Shown one piece after another: positions 17,208 to 25,509 of a stretch of DNA of 64,000 bases. Origin of the DNA: Streptosporangium pseudovulgare (GTDB taxonomy: Bacteria; Actinomycetota; Actinomycetes; Streptosporangiales; Streptosporangiaceae); contig NZ_BMQJ01000004.1 in assembly GCF_014648055.1 (NCBI RefSeq), positions 186,001 to 250,000 of the forward strand, read 5' to 3'. Under the pieces are notes generated by a model. The model was not told the DNA's origin. It searched no databases and was given only the letters and a program-made list of their open reading frames with translations. Both the position numbers and the translations under genes were made by a program. Position 1 is the first letter of the stretch, and the number at the start of each line of letters is the position of its first letter.

Positions 17208-18209
17208 CTGAAATCCGTCAACGAACGTCGCCTGCTGTTTCCCGGCGGGCCGGACGTCATCGAAACGGCTCCCGAGGCCGAGCAGGTCACCGCGGCCGGA
17301 GCGGTCCCCGATGCCGGAGGGGCCGCCGCCGGGCTGTCCGGGAGCCGGGAGGGCGCGGCCCGGCGGGCGGAGGAGAACCGGCTCACCGCCAGCCTCCACG
17401 AGCTCATCATGCCCGCCTCCGACGAGCCCCGGGTCCTGCCCGGGATGCGGGTGGCCGCCCGCTACCAGCCCGCCGTCGCCGAGGCGTACCTCGGCGGCGA
17501 CTGGTACCAGGCGATCCCCCTGGACGATGGCGAGGTGCTGCTCGCCGTGGGGGACGTGGCCGGTCACGGGCTGCCCGCCGCCTCGGCCATGGCGAAGCTG
17601 CGCCACGCGATCACCGGCCTGGCCTTCGCCGGCCACGACCCGGCGGAGATCCTCGGCGTGCTGAACCGCATGCTGTGCAGGCTCCGCCCCGACGTGCTCG
17701 CGACCGCCCTCGTGGCCCGCTACCGCCCGGCCGACCGGACCCTGCGCTGGACCCACGCCGGCCACCCCCCGATGCTCCTCGCCCGGAGCACCCGGGTGGA
17801 GCGCCTGCTGCACCCGGGCGTCCTGCTGGGCGTCTCGGAGGACGCCACCTACACCTGCGGCTCCGTACGGTTGCACCCCGACGACCTGCTGGTGATGTTC
17901 ACCGACGGGCTCATCGAGAAGCGCGGCGGCGACCTGTACGAGGGCCTGGACATGCTGAGCCGCGCGGTGGCCGGGGCGATCGGCCCGGCTCCCGTGGCCT
18001 CGTCCCCGCTCCCGCCGGCGCTCCCGTCCGCGGTCGCCGCGCTCCTCCCGCCCGTGGTCCCGGCCCTCGGCGTGGCACCGGCCGCGTCGCCGTCCACGCC
18101 ACCGGCCCCCCGCGACCGGCTCACGGCCGTCATGGACGCCATGGTGCCCAGCAACGAGGCCGACGACACGTGCGTCCTGATCGCCCAGGTGACCGGCGCC
18201 CCCGCGTAG
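17208..18209 (+). CDS. SpoIIE/RsbU-type protein phosphatase, likely CTG start
   Basis: 333 residues if begun at the CTG at 17208, which has GGAAGGA at ideal distance (17194-17200). No ATG, GTG or TTG occurs in frame between the previous stop and the ATG at 17409, yet the intervening sequence is clearly coding (LKSVNERRLLFPGG, later AARRAEENRLTASLHELIMP), including the helix that normally precedes this phosphatase domain. Core: VAARYQPAVAEAYLGGDWYQ, VGDVAGHGLPAASAMAKLRH, WTHAGHPPMLL, MFTDGLIEKR and EADDTCVLIAQV carry the metal-binding Asp residues of PP2C-like SpoIIE enzymes. A Pro/Ala/Val insert (about 262-305) precedes the last motif. Expected to dephosphorylate STAS proteins. Confidence 0.8.
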   Translation: MKSVNERRLLFPGGPDVIETAPEAEQVTAAGAVPDAGGAAAGLSGSREGAARRAEENRLTASLHELIMPASDEPRVLPGMRVAARYQPAVAEAYLGGDWYQAIPLDDGEVLLAVGDVAGHGLPAASAMAKLRHAITGLAFAGHDPAEILGVLNRMLCRLRPDVLATALVARYRPADRTLRWTHAGHPPMLLARSTRVERLLHPGVLLGVSEDATYTCGSVRLHPDDLLVMFTDGLIEKRGGDLYEGLDMLSRAVAGAIGPAPVASSPLPPALPSAVAALLPPVVPALGVAPAASPSTPPAPRDRLTAVMDAMVPSNEADDTCVLIAQVTGAPA

Positions 18210-18308
18210 CCCCGGCACGGCGCCTGACCCCGTACGCCATCGCGCGAGCGGGGTCACGCGCCCAGGATCGTGACGGGCGCGTGCCCAAGGAGTACGGCGG
18301 GCGTCGCG

Positions 18309-18920
18309 TCAACGGAGGCTCGCGAACCATCGCCCCGCCTCCTTCCACGCCTCCACGCGGGTGAAACCGGTACGCCCGGCCAGGGAGCCCAGGTCGGACA
18401 CGGAGACGGTGGCCCACGTGAACCACGTGCCGGTGAGTCCGCGACCGCGCAGCCGTACCCGCTCGACCCGGCCCGCCGTACCGGGCGGCCGCACCTCGGC
18501 GATCACCTCACCGCCCGGCCGGACCAGCTCGCGGACCCTGCGGAGCAGGGCGTCCGGGTCGCCGCCGATGCCGATGTTGCCGTCGGCCAGCAACGCGGTC
18601 GCCCAGCGGCCCGCCCCGGGCAGTGGCTCGAAGACGTTCCGGCAGATCGCCCGGCCGCCCGCGCGCCGGGTGAGGTGGACGGCGTAGGGGGTGACATCGA
18701 CTCCCAGGGCCGCGACCCCGCGCCGGGCGAGCGCGACGGTGAGCCGCCCAGGCCCGGAACCGACGTCCAGGGTCGGGCCGTGACACCGGGACAGCATCGC
18801 CTCGTCGCCGTCGACGGGGGCGAGCCAGCGGGTGGCGTCGAGCGGTGCGGTACGGCCGTCGGCGTACTCCACCTCCACCTCGGCTCCGGCCAGTGACCGC
18901 TCGTAGAGCCGCCCGATCAC
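18309..18920 (-). CDS. Class I SAM-dependent methyltransferase
   Basis: 203 residues. Motif I is LDVGSGPGRLTVALARRG (about residues 50-67), motif II region ALGVDVTPYAVHLTRR, then CRNVFEPLPGAGRWATALLA and the post-I segment LVRPGGEVIAEVRPPG. These define a Rossmann-like SAM domain; the substrate is not evident. The C-terminal part (GTWFTWATVSVSDLGSLAGR) resembles methyltransferases found beside DUF2064 and GT2 genes in actinomycetes. Same strand as the DUF2064-GT2 pair, 187 bp downstream, so probably one transcription unit. Confidence 0.85.
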   Translation of the reverse strand: MIGRLYERSLAGAEVEVEYADGRTAPLDATRWLAPVDGDEAMLSRCHGPTLDVGSGPGRLTVALARRGVAALGVDVTPYAVHLTRRAGGRAICRNVFEPLPGAGRWATALLADGNIGIGGDPDALLRRVRELVRPGGEVIAEVRPPGTAGRVERVRLRGRGLTGTWFTWATVSVSDLGSLAGRTGFTRVEAWKEAGRWFASLR

Positions 18921-18984
18921 CGCGGCGCTCCGGCCGTCAGCCCGTCGGACGGCCCGATCATCACGCGATTCTCGTGCGGGGGGC

Positions 18985-19135
18985 AGGAGGTGGGACGGGG
19001 GCCATGCGGATGGCGGACGGTGGGGCGGGGCCCGTGTGCGTGACGGGTGGCAGGGCGGGGCCCGCGCGGATGGCGGGTGGCGAGGCGGGTTCCGCGCGGG
19101 TGACGGGTCATCGGGCCGCTCCCACGCGGATGCCG
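18985..19135. repeat. 30-bp tandem repeat starting at the end of the DUF2064 gene
   Basis: Five degenerate 30-bp units. Read on the minus strand each would code TRHPRGPRPA-like decapeptides. The stop of the DUF2064 gene (19108) lies in the outermost unit, so the last codons of the gene are part of the repeat. Confidence 0.7.
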
Positions 19136-19863
19136 GCCAGGGCGGCGGCGAAGCGGGACGACGGGGCCTCCGCCGCCACGGCCGCCGCGTCCTCCGCGGT
19201 GTCCACGTCCCGCAAAACCGGCAGCAAGCCCACCGAAAGCCCCGCCGCCCGCAGCCGCCGCAACTGCTCGGCGCCGGTGGTGGGCAGGGACATCGGGACG
19301 CCGAGCAGCAGCGCGGGATCGGGCCGGCGCAGGCCGAGCAGCCAGAACCCGCCGTCGGCCGCCGGACCGAACACCGCGTCGCGGACGGTCAGCGCGTCCA
19401 CCGCGGACACCAGAAGCGGTGAGGTGACCTGCGGGGTGTCCATGCCGATGAGGACGACGGGCCCCGGGTGGGCACGGTGGACGTCACCGAAGGCGGCCGC
19501 CAGCCGCTCGTCCAGTCCGTCGCCCCGCTGCGGCAGCACGGTGAAGCCCGGCGGCAGCCACGGCCCGGTACGGCCCCGCAGCGCGAGCACCCGGCGGCGC
19601 ACCTGGACGCGGGCCACCGCGTCCAGGGTGTCCGCGAGCGCGGCGGAGGCCAGGGCGGCGGCCTCCACCGGGGTGAACGGCGGGGTGAGCCTGGTCTTCA
19701 CCCGGCCGGGCACCGGCTCCTTGGCGATGACGACGATCTGTCCCTCGCCCCCGCCGGGGGCCGGGCCGTCCGGCACGCCGTTCCGCTCAGGGGCCATGCC
19801 CTGACGTACGCCGTGCCGTTCGGGGTTCACGCCTCGCCGTACGTCGTTCCGTTCGGGGTTCAC
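19108..19863 (-). CDS. DUF2064 / TIGR04282-type glycosyltransferase-like protein
   Basis: 251 residues from the GTG at 19863, which overlaps the GT2 stop. The first about 30 residues are three NPERNxVRxG-type repeats; the folded part starts at QIVVIAKEPVPGRVKTRLTP, the nucleotidyl/glycosyltransferase-A signature of TIGR04282. Further motifs: VVLIGMDTPQVTSPLL (the GxDxP metal site), FGPAADGGFWLLGL and SLPTTGAEQLRRLR. The family is named after arsenosugar biosynthesis in cyanobacteria, but in actinomycetes it sits in clusters of unknown product. Translationally coupled to GT2. Confidence 0.85.
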   Translation of the reverse strand: MNPERNDVRRGVNPERHGVRQGMAPERNGVPDGPAPGGGEGQIVVIAKEPVPGRVKTRLTPPFTPVEAAALASAALADTLDAVARVQVRRRVLALRGRTGPWLPPGFTVLPQRGDGLDERLAAAFGDVHRAHPGPVVLIGMDTPQVTSPLLVSAVDALTVRDAVFGPAADGGFWLLGLRRPDPALLLGVPMSLPTTGAEQLRRLRAAGLSVGLLPVLRDVDTAEDAAAVAAEAPSSRFAAALAGIRVGAAR

Positions 19864-20705
19864 GTCCCGCCCCCCGGCCCGCTCGCCACCTTTCGTACGG
19901 TCTCCTCCCGGGCCGGGGACGTGCCCTCCTCCGGGGTCGGGGAGGCGACCTTCTCCCGGCTCGGGAACATGCCCCTCCTCGGGGCCGGGGGCGTATCCCT
20001 CCTCCGTACCAGGGACAGAGCCCGCACCGATCCGCCGTCGCGGGCGTCGTCCGTACCGCCGCGCAGGACCTTCCGCATGTCGGCGACCGCGCGTGCCGTA
20101 CCGCGCACCGTGCCGGTCACCTTGGACCGTCCGGCGCGGGGAAGGTAGTCCACTCCCGTCTCGGTGATTCGCCAGCCCCGGTCCGCCGCCCGCAGGACCA
20201 TCTCCAGCGGGTAGCCGAACCGGCGGTCGGTCAGCCCGAGGCCCAGCAGGTCGGCGCGCCGGCAGGCCCGCATCGGCCCGATGTCGCGCAGCCGGGCGCC
20301 GGTACGGCGGGCCAGCCGCCACCCCAGGAAGGCGTTGCCCAGCCGCGCGTGCGGCGGCCATGCGGACCCCGGACCCGGAACCCGCCTGCCGAGCACCAGG
20401 TCGGCCTCGCCCGAGACGACCGGCCCGGCCACCCTCGGCAACTGGCGGGGATCCAGCGAGGCGTCGGCGTCCATGAAGCACACCACCTTGGCCGTGGCGG
20501 CCAGCAGCCCGGCGTGACACGCCGCTCCGAAACCGCGCCGGGGCTCCTCGACCACGAGCGCGCCCAGTCCGGCGGCGATCCGCGCGGACCCGTCGGTGGA
20601 ACCGTTGTCCACCACGATCGGGCGGTAGCCGTACGGCATGCGCTCCAGCACCCAGGGCAGGGCCGCCGCCTCGTTCAGGCAGGGGAGCACCACATCGATC
20701 TTCAT
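19860..20705 (-). CDS. Family 2 glycosyltransferase
   Basis: 281 residues; start at the ATG at 20705 (MKIDVVLPCLNEAAALPWVL). GT-A fold: VVDNGSTDGSARIAAGLGA binds the nucleotide, CFMDADASLDPRQLPR holds the DxD-type metal site, and YPLEMVLRAADRGWRITE is the acceptor-side segment typical of polyprenyl-phosphate or lipid-linked transferases. No transmembrane helices. The last about 60 residues are Pro/Arg/Ser repeats coded by a short tandem repeat and probably disordered. Divergent from the membrane glycosyltransferase-like gene across 92 bp and overlapping DUF2064 downstream. Confidence 0.88.
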   Translation of the reverse strand: MKIDVVLPCLNEAAALPWVLERMPYGYRPIVVDNGSTDGSARIAAGLGALVVEEPRRGFGAACHAGLLAATAKVVCFMDADASLDPRQLPRVAGPVVSGEADLVLGRRVPGPGSAWPPHARLGNAFLGWRLARRTGARLRDIGPMRACRRADLLGLGLTDRRFGYPLEMVLRAADRGWRITETGVDYLPRAGRSKVTGTVRGTARAVADMRKVLRGGTDDARDGGSVRALSLVRRRDTPPAPRRGMFPSREKVASPTPEEGTSPAREETVRKVASGPGGGT

Positions 20706-20797
20706 GCCTGCGACGTTAGGTCCGCCGGAGGCCGCCAACTCTTACGGTGTGATGACGCGTCCCGGGTGGGGGACCGGGCCGCGCCTACGCTGAAAAA

Positions 20798-22498
20798 GTG
20801 ATCATCGACTTTCCGTGGCGGCCCGGTGGCCCGCGTGCCGGACACCACCCGGCCCGCCCGGGAAGCGGTTCGGGAGGCGGGCCGGGAACCGGCCTCGAAG
20901 GTCGTCCGGATCGGGGTTCTTCCGCCGGGGCGGGCGCGGGGCCGGGGCTTCGTCCGGATCGGGGTTCTTCCGCCGGGGCGGGCGCCGGTCCGGGGTTCCG
21001 TCCGGAGGACGGTCCAGCGGGCGAACCGGGTGCCGGCTCCGCCGGGAAGGCCCTCGCCGGCTGGGCGGCTCTCATCGTCGCGGCGTTCGCGGTGGGGGCC
21101 GTGCTGCACGGCGCGGGAGCGCTGCGCATCGACCATCTGCCGCCGCTGCACGGGCACCTCCGCGTGCCGTCGGCCGCGCTGCTGTCGCCGCTGGCCTTCG
21201 CCGCCCTCGCGGTCGCCGTGCTCCCGGCCCTGGTCACACGGCTGCGCTTCGGCTCGGCCCTCCTCGTCGCGTACGGTGCGGCCCTCGCCTGGGCGGTGCT
21301 GCTGGCCTCCTCCGGGGAGGGGCTCGCCTGGCCGTTCACCCACCGGCAGGAGTATCTCGCCGTGCTGCCCGCCGTGGGCGGCGACCCGCTCGGCTGGCTG
21401 GCGTCCTTCACCGAGCGGCTGCCCGCCTACCCCACTCACGTGCGGGGACATCCACCGCTGCCCGTGCTGGTGCTGTGGGTGCCGGCCCGGGTGGGGCTGC
21501 CAGGACCGCTCCCGGCGGCGCTGCTGGCCGTCGCGACCGGCTGCTCGGCGACCGTGGCCGTCGCGCTGACCGTCCGGCGGGTCGCGGGGGAGGAAACGGC
21601 CCGCCGCGCCCTGCCGTACCTCGCGCTGACCCCGGCCGCCGTCTGGATCGCCACGACCATGGACGCCTTCTTCGCCGGGGTGGGCGCCTGGGGCGTCGCC
21701 CTGCTGGTGCGCGGCGGGACCCGGGTCGTCACGGGGGCGCTGTACGGCGCGGCGGCGGGTGTGCTGCTCGGGGCTCTGCCGTACCTCAGCTACGGGCTCG
21801 TGCCGTACCTGCTGGTCCCGGTGGTCGCCGCCGTCGCCGTACGGATCACCCGCGCCGTCGCAGTCGCCTGTCTGGCGGGCGCGGCGGCGGTGACGGCCGC
21901 CTTCGCCGCCGGAGGTTTCTCGTGGCCCGCCGGTGTGGCGGCCACCCACGTGGAGTGGGCCGCCGATCCCGGGGCCGCCCGGCCCTACCTGTACTTCCTC
22001 GTCGCGAACCTCGCGGTGCTCGCCCTGCTGACCGGCCCGGCGACCGCGGCGGGGCTGGCCGTCCTGACGGATCGGGCGGCTGCGGTCCCGGCCGTTCCGG
22101 TGGGCCGGACCGTTGCGCGTCGGGTCATCGCGGCGGGTCGGACCGTTGCGGGCCGGGTCGTTCCGGCGGGTCGGACCGTTGCGGGCCGGGTCGTTCCGGC
22201 GGGTCGGACCGTTGTGGGCCCGGTCGTCCCGGTGGGCCGGGTTCCGAACCGCCTCGGGGCCGCCGCCGGCCCGGTGCGGTGGCCGGGCGGCGGGGTCGGC
22301 GCGCTGGTCGCGGCGGCGGCCGTGGCCGTGCTCGCCCTCGACGTCAGCGGGGTGACCAGGGGAGAGGTCGAGCGCATCTGGGTGCCCTACGCGGTCTGGA
22401 TCTCCCTGGCCGCCTCCGCCGTCCCCGGACGCCGGTGGCTCGCCGCCCAGGCCGCCATCGGGCTACTGCTGCAGGGGCTCGTCCTGTCACCGTGGTGA
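20798..22498 (+). CDS. Polytopic membrane glycosyltransferase-like protein
   Basis: 566 residues, GTG start. The first about 85 residues are Gly/Ala/Arg-rich repeats, then 10-12 hydrophobic helices (LAGWAALIVAAFAVGAVLHG through WLAAQAAIGLLLQGLVL). An extracytoplasmic loop after helix 3-4 carries FTHRQEYLAVLPAVGGDPLG and THVRGHPPLPVLVLW, and the protein ends with VERIWVPYAVWISLAAS; these fit GT-C-like mannosyltransferase or GT39-like families. A 33-bp repeat adds four copies of VPAGRTVAGRV in a loop near residues 430-475. Likely transfers sugar from a lipid carrier, perhaps one made by the neighbouring GT2. Overlaps the convergent epimerase gene by 12 nt. Confidence 0.75.
   Translation: MIIDFPWRPGGPRAGHHPARPGSGSGGGPGTGLEGRPDRGSSAGAGAGPGLRPDRGSSAGAGAGPGFRPEDGPAGEPGAGSAGKALAGWAALIVAAFAVGAVLHGAGALRIDHLPPLHGHLRVPSAALLSPLAFAALAVAVLPALVTRLRFGSALLVAYGAALAWAVLLASSGEGLAWPFTHRQEYLAVLPAVGGDPLGWLASFTERLPAYPTHVRGHPPLPVLVLWVPARVGLPGPLPAALLAVATGCSATVAVALTVRRVAGEETARRALPYLALTPAAVWIATTMDAFFAGVGAWGVALLVRGGTRVVTGALYGAAAGVLLGALPYLSYGLVPYLLVPVVAAVAVRITRAVAVACLAGAAAVTAAFAAGGFSWPAGVAATHVEWAADPGAARPYLYFLVANLAVLALLTGPATAAGLAVLTDRAAAVPAVPVGRTVARRVIAAGRTVAGRVVPAGRTVAGRVVPAGRTVVGPVVPVGRVPNRLGAAAGPVRWPGGGVGALVAAAAVAVLALDVSGVTRGEVERIWVPYAVWISLAASAVPGRRWLAAQAAIGLLLQGLVLSPW
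20903..21005. repeat. 48-bp in-frame tandem repeat
   Basis: Two full and one partial copies (starts 20903, 20951, 20999) coding the 16-residue unit RPDRGSSAGAGAGPGL in the N-terminal tail of the membrane glycosyltransferase-like protein. Confidence 0.85.
22094..22230. repeat. 33-bp in-frame tandem repeat
   Basis: Four copies of an 11-codon unit (VPAGRTVAGRV) within a loop of the membrane glycosyltransferase-like gene. The frame is kept, so copy number can change without breaking the protein. Confidence 0.85.
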
Positions 22499-23503
22499 GC
22501 GCGGCGAGGCCGGGGCTCCCAGCGGGGCGGTGCGGAACTCCCGCATGCCGTCCGCGAAGCGGATCCCGGCGCGGAAGCCCAGCTCCGCCTCGGCCCGCCG
22601 CGGACTGGCGACGATGTGCCGCACGTCGCCCAGGCGGTACTCACCGGTGACCACTGGTGCCGGTCCGTCCCCTTCCCCGGCGAGGGCGAGGGCCATCTCA
22701 CCCACCGTGTGCGGCTCCCCGCTGGCGATGTTGTAGGCGGCCGGCGTGCCCGGGACGCCCCCGCCGAGCGCCGCGAGGTTGGCCCGCGCCACGTCCCGCA
22801 CGTGGACGAAGTCCCGGCGCTGGCCGCCGTCCTCGAACACGCGTGGGGCCCGGCCCGCCTCCAGCGCCGACCGGAAGATCGCCGCGACCCCGGAGTAGGG
22901 GGTGTCCCGCGGCATCCCGGGCCCGTAGACGTTGTGGTAGCGCAGCGCGACGGCGGTGCCGCCCGTCTCGCGGGCCCAGTTCGCCGCCAGATGCTCCTGG
23001 GCGAGCTTGGTGGTGGCGTAGGCGTTGCGCGGGTCCGCCGGGGCCTCCTCCCCGATGTCGGCCGGGTCCAGCGGCAGGTCGCAGTGCGGGCAACGAGGCT
23101 CGAACCGTCCGCGAGCGAGGTCCTCCTCCCGCCGGGGAGCGGGCCGTACCCGGCCGTGCGACGCGCAGTCGTAGGCGCCCTCGCCGTACACCACCATCGA
23201 CGAGGCGAGCACCAGCCGCCGCACGCCGTGCCGCGCCATGGCGGCCAGCAGTATGGCGGTGCCGAGCGCGTTGACCGAGGTGTAGTCGGGGAGGTCGGAC
23301 ACGTCCACGCCGAGGCCCACCTTCGCCGCCTGGTGCACCACGGCGTCGATCCCGTCCAGCGCCTTTTCGACCGCCCCGGCGTCCCTGACGTCGCGCCCGC
23401 CGTCCCGCAGGTCGAAGCCCCGGACCTCGTGCCCGGCCGCCCGCAGCGTCTCGACGACGTGGCTTCCGATGAACCCGGCGGAGCCGGTGACCAGTGTTCT
23501 CAT
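22487..23503 (-). CDS. NAD-dependent sugar epimerase with CxxC insert
   Basis: 338 residues from the ATG at 23503 (MRTLVTGSAGFIGSHVVETL). Extended SDR: GSAGFIGS NAD motif, LVLASSMVVYGEGAYDCASH, active-site Tyr/Lys in NAYATTKLAQEHLAANWAR, and LRYHNVYGPGMPRDTPYSG substrate loop. Between the catalytic Ser and Tyr there is an insert with RFEPRCPHCDLPLDPADI, a CxxC pair plus another Cys nearby, which may bind zinc or form a clamp over the substrate. Similar to dNDP-glucose or GDP-mannose epimerases. Probably supplies the sugar for the adjacent glycosyltransferases. Confidence 0.88.
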   Translation of the reverse strand: MRTLVTGSAGFIGSHVVETLRAAGHEVRGFDLRDGGRDVRDAGAVEKALDGIDAVVHQAAKVGLGVDVSDLPDYTSVNALGTAILLAAMARHGVRRLVLASSMVVYGEGAYDCASHGRVRPAPRREEDLARGRFEPRCPHCDLPLDPADIGEEAPADPRNAYATTKLAQEHLAANWARETGGTAVALRYHNVYGPGMPRDTPYSGVAAIFRSALEAGRAPRVFEDGGQRRDFVHVRDVARANLAALGGGVPGTPAAYNIASGEPHTVGEMALALAGEGDGPAPVVTGEYRLGDVRHIVASPRRAEAELGFRAGIRFADGMREFRTAPLGAPASPRSPR

Positions 23504-23754
23504 GCGGGGACGGTAACCGCGCCACGGCGGGCCGGAGGAGGCTCCGCGCGATGACGTTCGCACCTCGTAAGGACTCGTGAGGAAACGCGCCCCGCGGGGG
23601 AGCGGGTCACCTGAGGGGCGGGCCTCGCAGGGAAACGGACCTCGTAGGGGAGCGGATCACGGGAGAACGGGGGCCGGCCGCCGCGCACGGACCGGCCGTC
23701 GGCGTCGGGGAGCCTCCGCTGTCGGGATGGCCGCCGGTGCCGGGACGGCCGGAG

Positions 23755-24354
23755 TCAGGACGACGGCGGTCGCCGCAGTCCCTCCAGGAGCAGTCCGACC
23801 AGCCGGCGGGGGTCGTAGCGCGGGTCGCCGTCGTGCCCGGCGCAGAGGTTGCCGATGCCGCGCATCAGCTCGTAGGCCTGCGTACCGGGCCTGATCTCAC
23901 CGGCGTCGGCCGCGGCGTCGAGCAACCGCGCGCAGACGGGCACCAGGCGGTCGAGGAAATAGGCGTGCAGCGCCTCGAAGCCGCCGCTGTCCGACCGCAG
24001 CGCGTTGGCCAGCCCGTGCTTCGTGACCAGGAAGTCGACGAAGAGATCGACCCACCGGCCGAGCGCCGTAAAGGGGGATCCGGCGTCGGCCAGCAGGGCC
24101 GGGCCGGCCTCGGCGCACGCCTCGACCTGGTGGCGGTAGACGGCGACGACGAGGTCCGCCCGCGTCGGGAAGTGGCGGTAGATCGTCCCGATCCCGACGC
24201 CGGCCCTGGCCGCGATCTCACGTATCGGCGCGTCGACGCCGGAGGCGACGAACACCTCGGCGGCGGCGGCGAGCAGCGCCTGCTGGTTGCGCAGCGCGTC
24301 GGACCGCTTGCTCCGGGCCGGTGCCCGCCCTGTCACCTGGTCTCCATCGGACAC
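23755..24354 (-). CDS. TetR-family regulator
   Basis: 199 residues. HTH: NQQALLAAAAEVFVASGVDA, IREIAARAGVGIGTIYRHFP, then TRADLVVAVYRHQVEACAEA, the standard TetR DNA-binding domain. The C-terminal domain ends PRYDPRRLVGLLLEGLRRP, the form usual in the SBTR-like (TetR_C) branch. Divergent from a hydrolase gene across 182 bp that holds a strong double palindrome (24385-24428), so the hydrolase is the likely target and the regulator is likely autoregulated. Confidence 0.9.
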   Translation of the reverse strand: MSDGDQVTGRAPARSKRSDALRNQQALLAAAAEVFVASGVDAPIREIAARAGVGIGTIYRHFPTRADLVVAVYRHQVEACAEAGPALLADAGSPFTALGRWVDLFVDFLVTKHGLANALRSDSGGFEALHAYFLDRLVPVCARLLDAAADAGEIRPGTQAYELMRGIGNLCAGHDGDPRYDPRRLVGLLLEGLRRPPSS

Positions 24355-24384
24355 CGGGTTCTCCTTCCGGTCGGCGACTTGACT

Positions 24385-24428
24385 AAGCGGAACCGTGTTC
24401 CGTATCGTTCCGGAACGTGGTTCCGCTT
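24385..24428. promoter_or_regulatory. Double TetR operator
   Basis: Outer arms AAGCGGAACC (24385-24394) and GGTTCCGCTT (24419-24428) are a perfect 10-bp inverted repeat. Inside lie two GGAAC-N3-GTTCC dyads (24389-24401 and 24412-24424) whose centres are 23 bp apart, and a third perfect dyad GTTCCGGAAC (24407-24416). This is the pattern of two TetR dimers on one face of the DNA. Confidence 0.8.
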
Positions 24429-24536
24429 CAAGTCCGAGCGTAGCCGAAGCGCGGCCTTCCCCGGTCGCCCCACCTACTCACCCGCCGCCGGCCGTACGGT
24501 TCCGGCGGCGAAGCCTCCGAAACGGGAAACGACATC

Positions 24537-25502
24537 ATGAGCGAATCGACCCACACGGCCCGCGCCGCCGGCGCGCCCACCCCCGTCCTCTCGATCGGCC
24601 CGGTGACGCTGCCGACGCCTGACCGCGCCGTTGACCTGCAGGTACGCGTCTCCGCGCCCGTGACCGGAGACGAGCTGCCGATCATCCTCCTCTCGCACGG
24701 CCACGGCCCCTCGAACAACCTCTCCTCGCTGAACGGCTACGCCCCCCTCGTCAACCACTGGGCGGCGGACGGCTTCGTCGTGATCCAGCCCACCCACCTG
24801 AGCTCCAGGACGCTGAGCCTGGACCCCGCCGACCCCGAGGCGCCGCTGTACTGGCGGTCGCGGGCCGAGGACATGAAGCGCGTCCTCGACCGGCTCGACG
24901 AGATCGAGGCCGCCGTCCCGCAGCTCTCCGGACGCCTGGACCGCGGCAGGGTCGCCGTGGCCGGGCACTCGATGGGCGCGCACACCGCGAGCCTGCTGCT
25001 GGGCATGCGGCTCACCGACCCGCTGGACGGAACGGAGGCGGACCTGGCGGAGCCCCGGATCAGGGCGGGCGTGCTACTCGCCGGGCCCGGCAGGGGCGGC
25101 GACGCCCTCAGCGACATCGCGGCCGCGAACTACCCCTTCTTCCTGAACCCGGACTTCTCCACGATGACGACGCCCGCGCTCGTGGTCGCCGGGGACAAGG
25201 ACCTCTCCCCCCACCTGACGGTCCTGGGCCCGGAGTGGCACACCGACCCGTACCACCTGTCCCCGGGCCCCAAGTCCCTGCTCACCGTGTTCGGCGCGGA
25301 GCACGGGCTCGGCGGGGTCTCCGGATACGACGTCGCCGAGACCACGGACGAGAACCCCGCGCGGGTGGCGGCGGTCGCCGGGCTCACCGCGGCCTACCTC
25401 CGCAGCCGGCTCCGCCCCGGGGACCCCGCCTGGCAGACGGCGTGCGACGCGCTGGCGGCCGGACCCGACCCGATCGGACGGGTCGAGTCCAAGGCCGCGT
25501 GA
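24537..25502 (+). CDS. Alpha/beta hydrolase (chlorophyllase/dienelactone-hydrolase-like)
   Basis: 321 residues. IILLSHGHGPSNNLSSLNGY supplies the HG oxyanion loop, VAVAGHSMGAHTASLLLG the nucleophile elbow (GHSMG), ALVVAGDKDLSPHL the acid Asp and FGAEHGLGGVSGY the catalytic His. No signal peptide, so cytoplasmic. The pattern is like the platelet-activating-factor acetylhydrolase / chlorophyllase-like branch of actinomycete hydrolases. Its divergent TetR and shared operator suggest induction by an ester-containing compound. Convergent with the following small gene, with only 7 bp between their stops. Confidence 0.85.
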   Translation: MSESTHTARAAGAPTPVLSIGPVTLPTPDRAVDLQVRVSAPVTGDELPIILLSHGHGPSNNLSSLNGYAPLVNHWAADGFVVIQPTHLSSRTLSLDPADPEAPLYWRSRAEDMKRVLDRLDEIEAAVPQLSGRLDRGRVAVAGHSMGAHTASLLLGMRLTDPLDGTEADLAEPRIRAGVLLAGPGRGGDALSDIAAANYPFFLNPDFSTMTTPALVVAGDKDLSPHLTVLGPEWHTDPYHLSPGPKSLLTVFGAEHGLGGVSGYDVAETTDENPARVAAVAGLTAAYLRSRLRPGDPAWQTACDALAAGPDPIGRVESKAA

Positions 25503-25509
25503 ACGCGTC

